Of a DNA stretch of 64,000 bases, positions 51,104 through 59,405 are shown piece after piece. The stretch is from positions 310,001 to 374,000 of the forward strand of contig NZ_JAMJWG010000006.1 in NCBI RefSeq assembly GCF_024435355.1, given 5' to 3'. This stretch comes from Streptomyces odontomachi (GTDB lineage: Bacteria; Actinomycetota; Actinomycetes; Streptomycetales; Streptomycetaceae). How positions within the stretch are numbered: the first letter of the stretch is position 1; each line of letters begins with the position of its first letter. Below the pieces are notes generated by a model. The model did not search any database and was not told where the DNA came from. It saw nothing but the letters and a program-made list of their open reading frames with translations. The position numbers were made by a program, and so were the translations under genes.

Positions 51104-51565
51104 TCACCCGGACCGCAGCCCCCGCTCGAGCGCCTCGATCTGGTCGAGCCTGCGGCGGTGCACCCCGCCCTTGAACGGGGTGGTCAGCCAGGCCGTCACG
51201 ATCTCTTCCGCGGCCTCGGCCGCCAGTACCTTCGCGGCGAGCACCAGGACGTTGGAGTCGTTGTTGCCGCGGGAGATCCCGGTGCTCCACAGGTCGTGGC
51301 AGAGCCCGGCCCTGATGCCGGTGAACCTGTTGCAGACGATGGTCTCGCCGAGTCCGCTGCCGCCGAGCACGATGCCGCGCTCCGCCGAACCGTCGAGCAC
51401 CCGTCCGCACACGTCCGCGCAGAGCGGTGGGTAGTCCACCACCTCGGTGACGTCGTCACCCCGGGCACCTCGGTCGTCGACGGTGTGCCCGGCCTCGGTC
51501 AGCCGGGTGATGAGCCTGGTCTTCAACGCCAGGCCGTTGTGGTCCGCTGCGATGGCGATGCGCAA
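51104..51565 (-). CDS. RpiB/LacAB family sugar-phosphate isomerase
   Basis: The 153-residue protein starts with TTG behind AGGAGG. IAADHNGLALK, DYPPLCADVCGRV and GGSGLGETIVCNRFTGIRAGLC show the family. The Cys of the enterobacterial enzymes is replaced and a Glu stands two residues after GxG (GGSGxGE), as in the mycobacterial ribose-5-phosphate isomerase B type. It is second in a two-gene operon after the decarboxylase-like gene (26-base gap). In an aromatic island a pentose isomerase is unexpected, so it may isomerise another 2-hydroxy acid or sugar-acid. Confidence 0.82.
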   Translation of the reverse strand: MRIAIAADHNGLALKTRLITRLTEAGHTVDDRGARGDDVTEVVDYPPLCADVCGRVLDGSAERGIVLGGSGLGETIVCNRFTGIRAGLCHDLWSTGISRGNNDSNVLVLAAKVLAAEAAEEIVTAWLTTPFKGGVHRRRLDQIEALERGLRSG

Positions 51566-51591
51566 CTGTCCTCCTGGGGCTGGGGCGCCGG

Positions 51592-52539
51592 TCAGCCGAC
51601 GAGATCGAGGGTGCTCTCGGCGAACAGCTCGTCGAGGGCGGGGGCACGGTCGAGGATGTGCTGGTCCACGGCGTGCTTGATGAGGGACTCCAGAACCACG
51701 CGGTTGGGCTCGATGCCGTACGGCAGCGGATCGGCTCCGGTGATCTCCATGACCTTCTGGTGGGTGCGGTCCGTGGCGCTGGGCTGCTCGATCCCGCCCC
51801 CGCGCAGCCGCTCCACGTAGTCGCGCTTGGCACGGGCGAACGCGTCGAACACCTCGGCGGCCATCTCGGGTCGGTCGGCGAGCAGGTCGTCGCGTATCAC
51901 CACGAGATGGTTGATCGGGTAGTGGCCGCGGTCGCGCAACGCCCGGAAGCCGGCCTGGGCGGCGTCCGGAATGAGCGGCGCCATCCGGGGGTCCTCGGCG
52001 GGTGCGCCGACGGTCGCGGCCAGTTCGCCGTCCGCGAGCCGCTCACCGAGGCTGCGCTCGCCCCACATCGGCTCCACGTTCACCGGCGGCCGGTAGGGCG
52101 CCACGTGCTCGTCCCCGGACAGCACCCAGGTCACCCGGTCCAGGTCGACGCCGTGCTCCTCCTGGAGCACGGTGCGCGCCCACACGCCGGTGGTGACGGT
52201 GTATCCGCGGTTGACGCCGACCTTGCGGCCCTCCAGGTCCTTCGGCCCGCGCAGACCGGAGTCGGGGTCGTACAGGATCGCGCCGTGGTGGAAGCCGCGC
52301 ACCAGGAAGACCGGCACCGCGGTGAACCGGACGCCATGCTCCTTCGCCACCAGATAGGTGGTCAGCGCCATCTCGCTGATGTCGAACTCCAGATCGCGAA
52401 CCATCCGCCGGAAGGCTCTGACCAGCACCGGCACCTCTTCGAAGGCGAAACGGAAGCCGCGCGGGGTCACCTCCCCGGTCTTCAGGGCCGCGTTGTTGCC
52501 CTGGGTTCGGGTCACGGTTGTGAACTTCGGTACAGCCAT
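51592..52539 (-). CDS. 4,5-dihydroxyphthalate decarboxylase-like protein
   Basis: This is a 315-residue protein of the periplasmic-binding-protein fold but without signal peptide or lipobox. MVRDLEFDISEMALTTYLVAKEHG, FTAVPVFLVRGFHHGAILYDPDSG and LRGPKDLEGRKVGVNRGYTVTTGVWAR match the decarboxylase Pht5/OphC (4,5-dihydroxyphthalate to protocatechuate). With a phthalate-dioxygenase-like Rieske protein nearby this is the strongest hint that the substrate has vicinal or meta carboxylates. An ABC binding-protein-like function cannot be excluded. It lies behind a degenerate FadR-type operator, divergent from the alcohol dehydrogenase. Confidence 0.78.
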   Translation of the reverse strand: MAVPKFTTVTRTQGNNAALKTGEVTPRGFRFAFEEVPVLVRAFRRMVRDLEFDISEMALTTYLVAKEHGVRFTAVPVFLVRGFHHGAILYDPDSGLRGPKDLEGRKVGVNRGYTVTTGVWARTVLQEEHGVDLDRVTWVLSGDEHVAPYRPPVNVEPMWGERSLGERLADGELAATVGAPAEDPRMAPLIPDAAQAGFRALRDRGHYPINHLVVIRDDLLADRPEMAAEVFDAFARAKRDYVERLRGGGIEQPSATDRTHQKVMEITGADPLPYGIEPNRVVLESLIKHAVDQHILDRAPALDELFAESTLDLVG

Positions 52540-52619
52540 GCGTCTGCTCGGCTCTCGTGCGTGGGTGGCTGGCGGCACGGACCTGCGGGAGGCCAAAGGG
52601 GATGGAGGAAGAAGGGGGG

Positions 52620-52648
52620 ATGGTCTAAAGGTACCATGGTCAGTCCAT
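52620..52648. promoter_or_regulatory. FadR-type operators in a divergent promoter
   Basis: The 161-base divergent gap contains ATGGTCTAAAGGTACCAT (52620-52637) and, overlapping it, ATGGTCAGTCCAT (52636-52648). The second matches ATGGT-N3-ACCAT with one mismatch. The sites lie 53 bases or more before the dehydrogenase start and about 80 bases before the decarboxylase-like start. Confidence 0.65.
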
Positions 52649-52700
52649 AAGGCCATGGGATAAGGTCCGGTCGGAACCACCCGAGGGTGAGGAGATCGCC

Positions 52701-53831
52701 ATGGCCGAGCAGGTGCTCGCTGCGGTGCGTACGGCGCCCGGCACCACCGAGTTGCGAGAGTTCCCGATGCCCGACATCCCCGACGACGGGGCGTTGTTGA
52801 AGGTCGAAGTGGCGGGGATCTGCGGCACGGACGTCAAGATGTACGGCAAGCCACCCTTCCCCGATCCGGTGATCATGGGGCATGAGAACGTCGGCGTGAT
52901 CGCCCGCGCCGGCCGCACCTTCACCGCACGCAAGGGCCTCGCCGAGGGCGACCGGGTCTTCGTCGAGCACTACGTGGGCTGCTTCCGCTGCGCCTGGTGC
53001 CACCAGGGCGAGTACCGCCACTGCGAGGCGACCGACTGGCGCACCAACCCCGACGCGCGCCGCTACGGCTACACCTCGGCCGAGAAGCCGTACCACCTGT
53101 GGGGCGGCTTCGCCCAATACCTCTACGTGCCGTGGAACGCGGTGACCCACCGGGTGCCGGACGGTGTCTCGCCCGAACTGGCGGGACTGGTCACACCGTT
53201 GTCCAACGGCATCGAGTGGGCCCTGGTCACCGCGGGCGTGGGCTATGCCGGCACCGTTCTCATCCAGGGCCCGGGCCAGCAGGGCCTGTCCCAGGTGGTG
53301 GCCTGCAAGCAGGCCGGCGCCGCCCTGGTCGTCGTCACCGGCACCACCAGGGACGCCGCCCGCCTGGAACTCGCCAAGCAGTTGGGCGCCGACCACGTCA
53401 TCGACGTCTCCCAGGAGGACCCGCTCACCCGGGTGCGTGAACTGACCGGCGGCAGGGGCGTCGACGTGGTGCTGGACTGCACCGCCGGCGCGGGCACCGC
53501 CCCCGTGCTGCTCGGCATCGACGCGCTCAAGCGGCGCGAGGGCACCATGGTGGTGCAGGGCGAGCTGGCCGCGTTCCCCGACTTCCCGTTGAAGAAGCTC
53601 ACGGAGAAGGCCATCAGCCTCAAGAGTGCACGCGGGCACAGTTACCGCTCCTGCGAACTGGCCCTGGAACAGCTGGCGTCGGGCCGCTTCCCGCTGGAGC
53701 GGCTGGCCACCCACACCTTCGGCCTCGCGGAAACCGATCGCGCGATCAGGACCGTCGCCGGCGAGCTGGACGCGGGCGGTGGCGCCGGCGCGGTGCACGT
53801 GTCCCTGCTGCCCTGGGCGGGGACGGCATGA
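52701..53831 (+). CDS. Zinc-dependent alcohol dehydrogenase (MDR family)
   Basis: The 376-residue protein has catalytic zinc ligands Cys41, His61 and Glu62 (GICGTD, GHEN) and structural zinc ligands Cys94, Cys97, Cys100 and Cys108. The NAD(P)-binding loop (IQGPGQQGLSQVV) has the family's glycines shifted to GPGQQG. It is the first gene of a three-gene operon with overlaps into LigK- and LigJ-like genes, so it probably oxidises a hydroxy intermediate such as a cis-dihydrodiol or a semialdehyde of the same pathway. Confidence 0.88.
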   Translation: MAEQVLAAVRTAPGTTELREFPMPDIPDDGALLKVEVAGICGTDVKMYGKPPFPDPVIMGHENVGVIARAGRTFTARKGLAEGDRVFVEHYVGCFRCAWCHQGEYRHCEATDWRTNPDARRYGYTSAEKPYHLWGGFAQYLYVPWNAVTHRVPDGVSPELAGLVTPLSNGIEWALVTAGVGYAGTVLIQGPGQQGLSQVVACKQAGAALVVVTGTTRDAARLELAKQLGADHVIDVSQEDPLTRVRELTGGRGVDVVLDCTAGAGTAPVLLGIDALKRREGTMVVQGELAAFPDFPLKKLTEKAISLKSARGHSYRSCELALEQLASGRFPLERLATHTFGLAETDRAIRTVAGELDAGGGAGAVHVSLLPWAGTA

Positions 53832-54580
53832 GCATGGTGGTGCGCCATCCGGCCCGCGCCGACCGGGCGACGGTGGACGCGCTCGCGGGGTACGGCGTCG
53901 CCACCGTGCACGAGGCGCAGTCCCGCACCGGGCTGCTGGCCCCCCGGCTGCGCCCCGTCTACCCCGGCGCGCACATCTCCGGCACCGCGGTCACGGTGAG
54001 CGTGCCGCCCGGCGACAACTGGATGATCCATGTCGCGGTCGAGCAGTGCCGCGACGGCGATGTGCTCGTCATCGCCCCCACCTCACCGTCCGAGGCCGGC
54101 TACTTCGGCGAGCTGCTCGCCACCGCCGTCGCCACCCGCGGTGTGCGCGGCACCGTCATCGACGCGGGCTGCCGTGACGTGGCCGAATTGCAGGCGATGG
54201 GGTTCCCGGTGTGGGCCCGGCACATCTGTGCGTACGGTACGGTCAAGGAAACTCTGGGTGATGTGAACCTGCCACTGGTGTGCGCGGGGCAGCGGGTGGA
54301 GCCGGGTGATGTGATCGTCGCCGACGACGACGGGGTGGTGGTGGTTCCGCGCGGGTCGGCCCCCGACGTGCTGGTGGCGTGCGAGGCCCGCGAGGCGAAG
54401 GAGGCCTCCTCCCGCGCCCGTTACCGGCGCGGCGAACTCAGCCTGGACGTCGGCGGCATGCGCGAGCGCCTCGCGGCAAAGGGCCTCACCTACGTGGACC
54501 GGACCGACACCGCTTCCGACGGTGCGCCGGCACGGCCACGGCAGCAGCACGCCCACCCCCTCCACGAGAGGCAGCAATGA
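53828..54580 (+). CDS. ligK: 4-carboxy-4-hydroxy-2-oxoadipate aldolase (LigK/RraA family)
   Basis: The 250-residue RraA-fold protein has GELLATAVATRGVRGTVIDAGCRD, with the Arg-Asp pair that binds pyruvate and metal in this aldolase family, and GDNWMIHVAVEQCRDGDVLV. The reaction: 4-carboxy-4-hydroxy-2-oxoadipate to pyruvate and oxaloacetate; members also decarboxylate oxaloacetate. It overlaps the dehydrogenase stop and the LigJ start by ATGA. It is slightly longer than typical (about 230), with an unstructured His/Pro tail. The following LigJ-like gene supports this assignment over a ribonuclease regulator. Confidence 0.87.
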   Translation: MSMVVRHPARADRATVDALAGYGVATVHEAQSRTGLLAPRLRPVYPGAHISGTAVTVSVPPGDNWMIHVAVEQCRDGDVLVIAPTSPSEAGYFGELLATAVATRGVRGTVIDAGCRDVAELQAMGFPVWARHICAYGTVKETLGDVNLPLVCAGQRVEPGDVIVADDDGVVVVPRGSAPDVLVACEAREAKEASSRARYRRGELSLDVGGMRERLAAKGLTYVDRTDTASDGAPARPRQQHAHPLHERQQ

Positions 54581-55596
54581 TCATCGACTGCCATGGTCAC
54601 TACACCACGGCACCGCCCTCCCACCAGGCCTTCCGCGACGCCCAGTTGGCCCGCCTGGACGATCCCGCACTCCCGGTCCCCAGCCCCGCCGCCCCGTCCG
54701 ACGACGCGATACGCGACAGCGTCGAACAGCACCAGCTCCAGGTGATGCGGCAGCGCGGCATCGACCTGACGCTGTTCTCGCCGAAGGCGTCCGGCATGGC
54801 CCACCACGTGCCGGACCAGCCGACCGCCGACGCCTGGGCGCGCGCGAGCAACGACCTCGTGCACCGCGTGGTGGAACTGTTCCCGCGGCACTTCGCCGGG
54901 GTCTGCCAGCTTCCGCAGACCCCGGGCGGGACGCTGGACTCCTCCGTCGCCGAGCTACGGCGCTGCGTGCAGGACCTCGGGTTCGTGGGCTGCAACCTCA
55001 ACCCCGACCCGGCCGGCGGCCACTGGACCTCCCCACCGCTCACCGACCCTTACTGGTTCCCGCTGTACGAGGCGATGACGGAGCTGGACGTCCCGGCGAT
55101 GATCCATGTCTCCACGTCGTGCGCCCCGGCCGCCCACACCCTCGGTGCGCACTACCTGAACGCCGACACCTCGGTGTTCATGCAGCTGGTGCAGGGCGAC
55201 CTGTTCACCCGCTTCCCCCGGCTCCGCCTCGTCGTGCCGCACGGTGGCGGCGCGGTGCCCTACCACTGGGGCCGCTACCGTGGCCTCGCGGTCCGCATGG
55301 ACCGCCCGGACCCGGCCGGCCTGCTGGCGAACGTCTCCTTCGACACCTGCGTCTACCACCAGCCGGGCATCGACCTGCTGCTCGGCGTGATCGCCCCGGA
55401 GCGTGTGCTGTTCGCCTCCGAGATGCTGGGCGCGGTACGCGGCGCCGACCCCGCCACCGGGATCGACTGGGACGACACCAAGCGGTACGTCGACCGCGCC
55501 GCTCTCACCGATGAGCAACGGCAGCAGGTCTACGAGCACAACGCCCGGCGCGTCTACCCCCGGCTCGACGCACGGCTCACCGCTCAGGGCAGGTGA
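54577..55596 (+). CDS. ligJ: 4-oxalomesaconate hydratase (LigJ-like amidohydrolase)
   Basis: The 339-residue protein starts IIDCHGHYTTAP, with metal ligands His6 and His8. It shares long blocks with LigJ of Sphingobium/Rhodopseudomonas type: NLNPDPAGGHWTSPPLTDPYW, MIHVSTSC, GAHYLNADTSVFMQ, PHGGGAVPYHWGRYRGLA and FDTCVYHQPGID. It hydrates 4-oxalomesaconate to 4-carboxy-4-hydroxy-2-oxoadipate, the substrate of the preceding aldolase. Together they are the last two steps of the protocatechuate 4,5-cleavage and gallate pathways. The ring-opening enzyme (LigAB or gallate dioxygenase), LigC and LigI are not in the window. Confidence 0.92.
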   Translation: MIIDCHGHYTTAPPSHQAFRDAQLARLDDPALPVPSPAAPSDDAIRDSVEQHQLQVMRQRGIDLTLFSPKASGMAHHVPDQPTADAWARASNDLVHRVVELFPRHFAGVCQLPQTPGGTLDSSVAELRRCVQDLGFVGCNLNPDPAGGHWTSPPLTDPYWFPLYEAMTELDVPAMIHVSTSCAPAAHTLGAHYLNADTSVFMQLVQGDLFTRFPRLRLVVPHGGGAVPYHWGRYRGLAVRMDRPDPAGLLANVSFDTCVYHQPGIDLLLGVIAPERVLFASEMLGAVRGADPATGIDWDDTKRYVDRAALTDEQRQQVYEHNARRVYPRLDARLTAQGR

Positions 55597-55632
55597 GCGC
55601 TCCCCGCCCGGGGCGGCCCCACGGCGGGCCGC

Positions 55633-56952
55633 TCAGGTGGGCAGTACGGCGTCGGGCCGCGCGGTGAGGACCGACTTCAACGGAACCCCCGGATCGGCGG
55701 CGGCCTCGCGTGGCACCGCCACACCTCGGGTCAGTGCGGTGCGTACCGCCATGTAGTCGGCCGGGCTGTTGACCGCGTCGGCGGCCAGCAGCGTGCCACC
55801 GCGGTAGTACAGGACGCAGAACCGCTCGCTGTCCGGATCGCCGCGCACCACGTGGTCGTCGTGGCCGATGGCCAGTCCGGCGATCTGGAGCTTCAGATCG
55901 CCCTGGTGCGACCAGAACCACGGCACCGGCCGCGCCTGTCGGGGCGCGCCGAGCAGGGTGGCCGCGGCGGTGTGGGCCTGCGCGACCGCGTTCTGCACGG
56001 ACTCCAGGCGCACCCGCCCCTCGCCCGTCATCGGATGCGGTTGGGTGGTGCAGTCGCCGGCGGCACAGATCGCCGGGTTGCTGGTACGGGCGTCGACGTC
56101 GACGACGATGCCGTCCTCGCAGACGAGCCCGAGCGCTCGGGCGAGTTCGGTGCGGGGCGCGGCGCCGACGCCCACCACGACCAGGTCGGCGGGGAGCAGG
56201 GTGCCGTCGTCCAGGCGAACGCCGGTGACCCGGCCGTCGCGGTCGCCGGTGAACGCGGTGACGGTGGTGGAGAGCAACACCCGGGTGCCCCTGCGACGGT
56301 GCGCCGCGAGGTAGAACGCGGACAGCACCTCCGCCACCGCGCGACCCATCAACCGGGCCGCGCTCTCGACGACGGTGACCTCCTTGCCGAGGCCACGTGC
56401 CGCCGCGGCCGCCTCCAGACCGATGAATCCGCCGCCGACCACGACCACCCGGGCGGCGTCGTGCAGCCGGGCCCGCAACCGGACGGCGTCGTCGCGGTCA
56501 CGCAGCAGGCAGACGCCGGCCAGCTCGGCACCGGGAACGGCGAGACGCCGGGGGGCGGCACCCACGGTGAGGGCGAGACGTGCGAACGGCAGCCTGCGCC
56601 CCGACGCGGTGAGGGCGACACCCGAACCGGCCCCGGCCATGCTGCCGTTGCCGTTGCCGGACAGCGTGACGCCGGTGACACGCTCGCCGACGACCAGATC
56701 GATGCCGGACTCCTCGTAGAAGCCGGGCGCGCGGAAGTCGACGGAGGTCAGATCGCTCGCACCGGAGAGGTACTCCTTCGACAGGGGCGGGCGCTGGTAG
56801 GGGGCGTACGGCTCCTCGCCCACCAGGGTGATGGGTGAGCTGTCGCCCAACTGCCTGAGTGACACGGCCAGCTGAAGACCGGCCTGGCTGGCGCCCACGA
56901 TCAGCGTGCCACCCGCCGCGGCCTCGGGCACCGGCCGTTCGTCACCGACCAT
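55633..56952 (-). CDS. FAD-dependent ferredoxin reductase (rhodocoxin reductase type)
   Basis: This is a 439-residue pyridine-nucleotide-disulphide-type reductase. The FAD motif TLIVGASQAGLQLAVSLRQ is at the N-terminus, the NAD motif VVVVGGGFIGLEAAAAA is near 165, and the second FAD motif is CAAGDCTTQP. PYQRPPLSKEYL is typical of putidaredoxin/rhodocoxin reductases. It transfers electrons from NADH to a 2Fe-2S ferredoxin, most likely that at 46.5 kb, thereby feeding the Rieske oxygenase. It is convergent with ligJ (36 bases) and divergent from the FadR-type regulator. Confidence 0.9.
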   Translation of the reverse strand: MVGDERPVPEAAAGGTLIVGASQAGLQLAVSLRQLGDSSPITLVGEEPYAPYQRPPLSKEYLSGASDLTSVDFRAPGFYEESGIDLVVGERVTGVTLSGNGNGSMAGAGSGVALTASGRRLPFARLALTVGAAPRRLAVPGAELAGVCLLRDRDDAVRLRARLHDAARVVVVGGGFIGLEAAAAARGLGKEVTVVESAARLMGRAVAEVLSAFYLAAHRRRGTRVLLSTTVTAFTGDRDGRVTGVRLDDGTLLPADLVVVGVGAAPRTELARALGLVCEDGIVVDVDARTSNPAICAAGDCTTQPHPMTGEGRVRLESVQNAVAQAHTAAATLLGAPRQARPVPWFWSHQGDLKLQIAGLAIGHDDHVVRGDPDSERFCVLYYRGGTLLAADAVNSPADYMAVRTALTRGVAVPREAAADPGVPLKSVLTARPDAVLPT

Positions 56953-56984
56953 CGGGCGCCCTCCCTTGTGCGACTAACTGTCAT

Positions 56985-57302
56985 ACCATTCTACCATAGG
57001 GAGTCGCGGGGACACGGAGAGGCAGGCGGACGCCGGGCAGCCCCAGAGGCGACGGCGGGCACGCGGACAGCGAAGAGAAACCAGGAAGAACGGAGAGTAA
57101 ACAGGAAGAAAGTGCACCAATCAGGGCATTCAGCCGCCAGGAGGCAGCAGACCGCCTCCACTTGCCAGCGCCCGGCAGACCGCTCGGGGCGAGAGCGCAA
57201 CACCCGGCCCCTCGCGTGCCACACGGACCTCAAGGTGCCGGCACGCGCCGCGCCGCAACCATCGGCTACGCTAGGAGCAAGTTGGTAATTTGGTATGACC
57301 TT
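56985..57302. promoter_or_regulatory. Divergent promoter with FadR-type half-sites and autoregulatory operator
   Basis: The 404-base gap between the reductase and the regulator carries ACCAT-N3-ACCAT (56985-56997, a direct repeat with the same 5-3-5 spacing) near the reductase start and TTGGTATGACCTT (57290-57302) 55 bases before the regulator ATG. The latter is two bases from consensus and suggests autoregulation. No gene is seen in the gap. Confidence 0.6.
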
Positions 57303-57356
57303 AAACCGTTTCCAGATCCAAGGTCAACCACCAGGCGCCCATGGGAGACTGAACGC

Positions 57357-58157
57357 ATGCCACCCCGCTCCAGGAGCCAATCTCAGGCCGCTCAGCCCGG
57401 CGACACCGCGCCCCCCGCTGGGAACGCCGTGCCGGACGACCTGTTCAAGACCGTCTCCTCAAGCCGTGTCTCCCAAGTGATCGTGGAGCAGATCCGGATG
57501 CTGCTCAAAGAGGAGCGGCTCAAGCCGGGCGACCGGCTGCCCAGCGAGCGCGACCTCTGCGTCCACTTCGGGGTCAGCCGTGTCACCGTCCGCGAGGCGC
57601 TGCGCATCCTGGAAGCGAGCGGGCTGGTGGAGATCCGGGTGGGAGCGCGTGGCGGCGCGTTCGTCACCACACCCGACTCCCGCCGGGTGGGCGAGGGTCT
57701 CGCGACCCTGCTGTCCCTGTCTCCGCTGACGGCGGCGGAGGTCACCGAGGCGCGGCTGGTGTTCGAGCTGGGCATCGTGCCGCTGATCGTGGAGCGCGCC
57801 ACCGAAGAGGACATCGAGGCCCTGCTCGCCCTGTGCGACCAGCACATCGAGGCGATGGAGCGCGGCGAGTACACGATGGAGATGTCCGCCGCCTTCCACA
57901 TCCAAGTCGCCTCCAGCACCCACAACGCGGCGATCCGCATGCTGGTGGAGTCCTTCCACGGCCCCCTGCTGATGAGTCTGCGCCAGGCGCAGAGCGTGGA
58001 GCCCAAGATGGGGAAGCTGGGGTCGCGCGAGCACCGGGCGTTCGTGGAAGCGGTCGCCGCCCGTGACGTGGCCGGCGCGACCGCGACCATGCGCGCCCAC
58101 CTGGAGCGCACCGCCTCCCGCGTACGCGCGGACGCCGACGCGTCCGGGGAAGAGTAG
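57357..58157 (+). CDS. GntR family regulator, FadR subfamily (FCD domain)
   Basis: The 266-residue protein has a winged-helix domain at about 37-103 (RLPSERDLCVHFGVSRVTVREALRILEASGLV) and an FCD ligand domain at 125-250. The metal-binding Asp/His residues are in SAAFHIQVAS, SREHRAFVEA and MRAHLE. The first 30 residues are unstructured. FadR-type proteins bind TGGT-N3-ACCA palindromes, and exactly such sites lie before the genes from 32.8 to 57.3 kb, including this one. Ligand probably a carboxylic acid of the pathway. Confidence 0.88.
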   Translation: MPPRSRSQSQAAQPGDTAPPAGNAVPDDLFKTVSSSRVSQVIVEQIRMLLKEERLKPGDRLPSERDLCVHFGVSRVTVREALRILEASGLVEIRVGARGGAFVTTPDSRRVGEGLATLLSLSPLTAAEVTEARLVFELGIVPLIVERATEEDIEALLALCDQHIEAMERGEYTMEMSAAFHIQVASSTHNAAIRMLVESFHGPLLMSLRQAQSVEPKMGKLGSREHRAFVEAVAARDVAGATATMRAHLERTASRVRADADASGEE

Positions 58158-58179
58158 GGCCTGCCCGAACAGCAACCCC

Positions 58180-58201
58180 AGGCGTGCGTCTTGGTACGCC
58201 T
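58180..58201. terminator. Weak hairpin between convergent regulators
   Basis: AGGCGT pairs with ACGCCT around a 10-base loop in the gap between the two convergent GntR genes. The stem is only six pairs and no T-tract follows, so the call is weak. Confidence 0.3.
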
Positions 58202-58308
58202 AGGGCCGTGTTTCGCCTCCCACGCGCATCTTTCGCAGGTGCATGCACGTCTTGCCGCCGGGCTGCGGATCGCGCTGCGCCAGGCCGGCCGGCTCCCCGG
58301 AGCCGTTT

Positions 58309-58995
58309 TCAGGCCATTCCGGCGGCCGCACGCTGGTGGTACGTCGTGCGCGTGTGCTCGGTGTGCGTGCGCATGACCTGCGTCGCACGCGCCTCGTCGC
58401 CGGCGGCGATCGCCGCGATGAGTTCGCGGTGCTCGATCCAGGACTGCTCGCCACGCTGGCGGGCGACGGGCGTGTAGTACCAGCGCACACGGCGATCGAC
58501 CTGCCCGGCCAGCTCGGCCAGTACCGGATTGCCGGCCAGCGCCATGACTTTGGCGTGAAACGCGGCGTTGGTGGCCACGACGAGGTCCACGTCGCCCTCC
58601 GCCACGGCCTCCTCGCCACGGGTGCAGAGCTCTTCGAGGGCCTCGACGCCCTCCGGGCCGGTGTGCACGGCAGCCAGCCGGGCGGCCTCGGCCTCCAGGA
58701 GGGTACGGACCGTCAGCAGCTGGTCCGCCTCGTCCTCGGTCGGTTCATGGACGAACGCGCCCTGGGCGGGGCGCAGATCAACCCACCCCTCGGTGTTGAG
58801 CCGTTGCAGCGCCTCGCGCACGGGCTGCCGCGACACGCCGAGGTGTCCTGCCAGTTCGCTTTCGACCAGGTGTTGACCAGGCTGGAGCGAGCGGGTGGTG
58901 ATGAGCTCCAGCAGCGCTTCGTAGACCCGCTCACGCAATGGTCCAGGACGCTCGAGCCTGGGCACCGCCCCCGGCGGCAGACCTGTGGACAACAT
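58309..58995 (-). CDS. GntR family regulator, FCD domain
   Basis: The 228-residue protein has a winged-helix domain at about 18-82 (VESELAGHLGVSRQPVREALQRLNTEGWV) and an FCD domain with the metal ligands in AAFHAKVMALAGN, IEHRELIAAI and MRTHTEH. The start at 58995 is preceded by AGAGGGGGA. The upstream gap carries CTGTATGC- and CTGTAGAC-type half-sites shared with the two oxalate promoters, so it probably represses these and its own gene. It lies beside the oxalate transporter gene, one reason to assign it to oxalate or formyl-CoA sensing. Confidence 0.87.
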   Translation of the reverse strand: MLSTGLPPGAVPRLERPGPLRERVYEALLELITTRSLQPGQHLVESELAGHLGVSRQPVREALQRLNTEGWVDLRPAQGAFVHEPTEDEADQLLTVRTLLEAEAARLAAVHTGPEGVEALEELCTRGEEAVAEGDVDLVVATNAAFHAKVMALAGNPVLAELAGQVDRRVRWYYTPVARQRGEQSWIEHRELIAAIAAGDEARATQVMRTHTEHTRTTYHQRAAAGMA

Positions 58996-59039
58996 CAGTT
59001 CCCCCTCTGGGCCAGGAACAAGCCAGCGGATTGGCTATC

Positions 59040-59065
59040 GTCTACAGTCTACCGATCGCATACAG
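59040..59065. promoter_or_regulatory. Operator half-sites upstream of the GntR/FCD gene
   Basis: GTCTACAG (59040-59047) and CATACAG (59059-59065) lie about 45-70 bases upstream of the GntR start. The reverse complement CTGTATGC-GATC resembles CTGTATGCAATC at 4306, and CTGTAGAC recurs at 60950. This is consistent with autoregulation. Confidence 0.55.
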
Positions 59066-59222
59066 CACTCCGGGTAGAGAAGCCGACGATGTCGTGAAGT
59101 GGCTCCTATCACATCAACACCCGCCGATGCACACCAACGGCCGGCGGCGCACGCACGCGCCACCGGCCGGAGAGACTTACATATCAGGATAGAAGTGCGG
59201 AAAACGGCCCGGCGACCGGCCC

Positions 59223-59405
59223 TCAGCCCGTGAACAGCTGGGTCGCCTTGCGCACCAACTCGTAGATCCCGTAGGCGAGCGGCAGGCCCACCCACAGCCA
59301 GGAGAAGACGACCAACGCGCGGCGCCCGGACCCGGCCCCGGGCACGGCGCCCCCGGCGTCAGGCACCGGTGGGGTCGGCGGAGGTGGGACTGACGGAGTC
59401 GACAT
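59223..59405 (-). CDS. Small membrane partner of the OFA transporter
   Basis: The 60-residue protein has a Pro/Gly/Ala-rich N-terminus (about 1-25) and one hydrophobic segment (ALVVFSWLWVGLPLAYGIYELV, about 30-51). Its ATG lies 47 bases inside the end of the transporter gene, with GAAAGG upstream, so the two are translationally linked. Short proteins of this kind accompany many OFA-family transporters and are annotated as a small subunit; their function is unproven. It is easily missed because of the overlap. Confidence 0.72.
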   Translation of the reverse strand: MSTPSVPPPPTPPVPDAGGAVPGAGSGRRALVVFSWLWVGLPLAYGIYELVRKATQLFTG

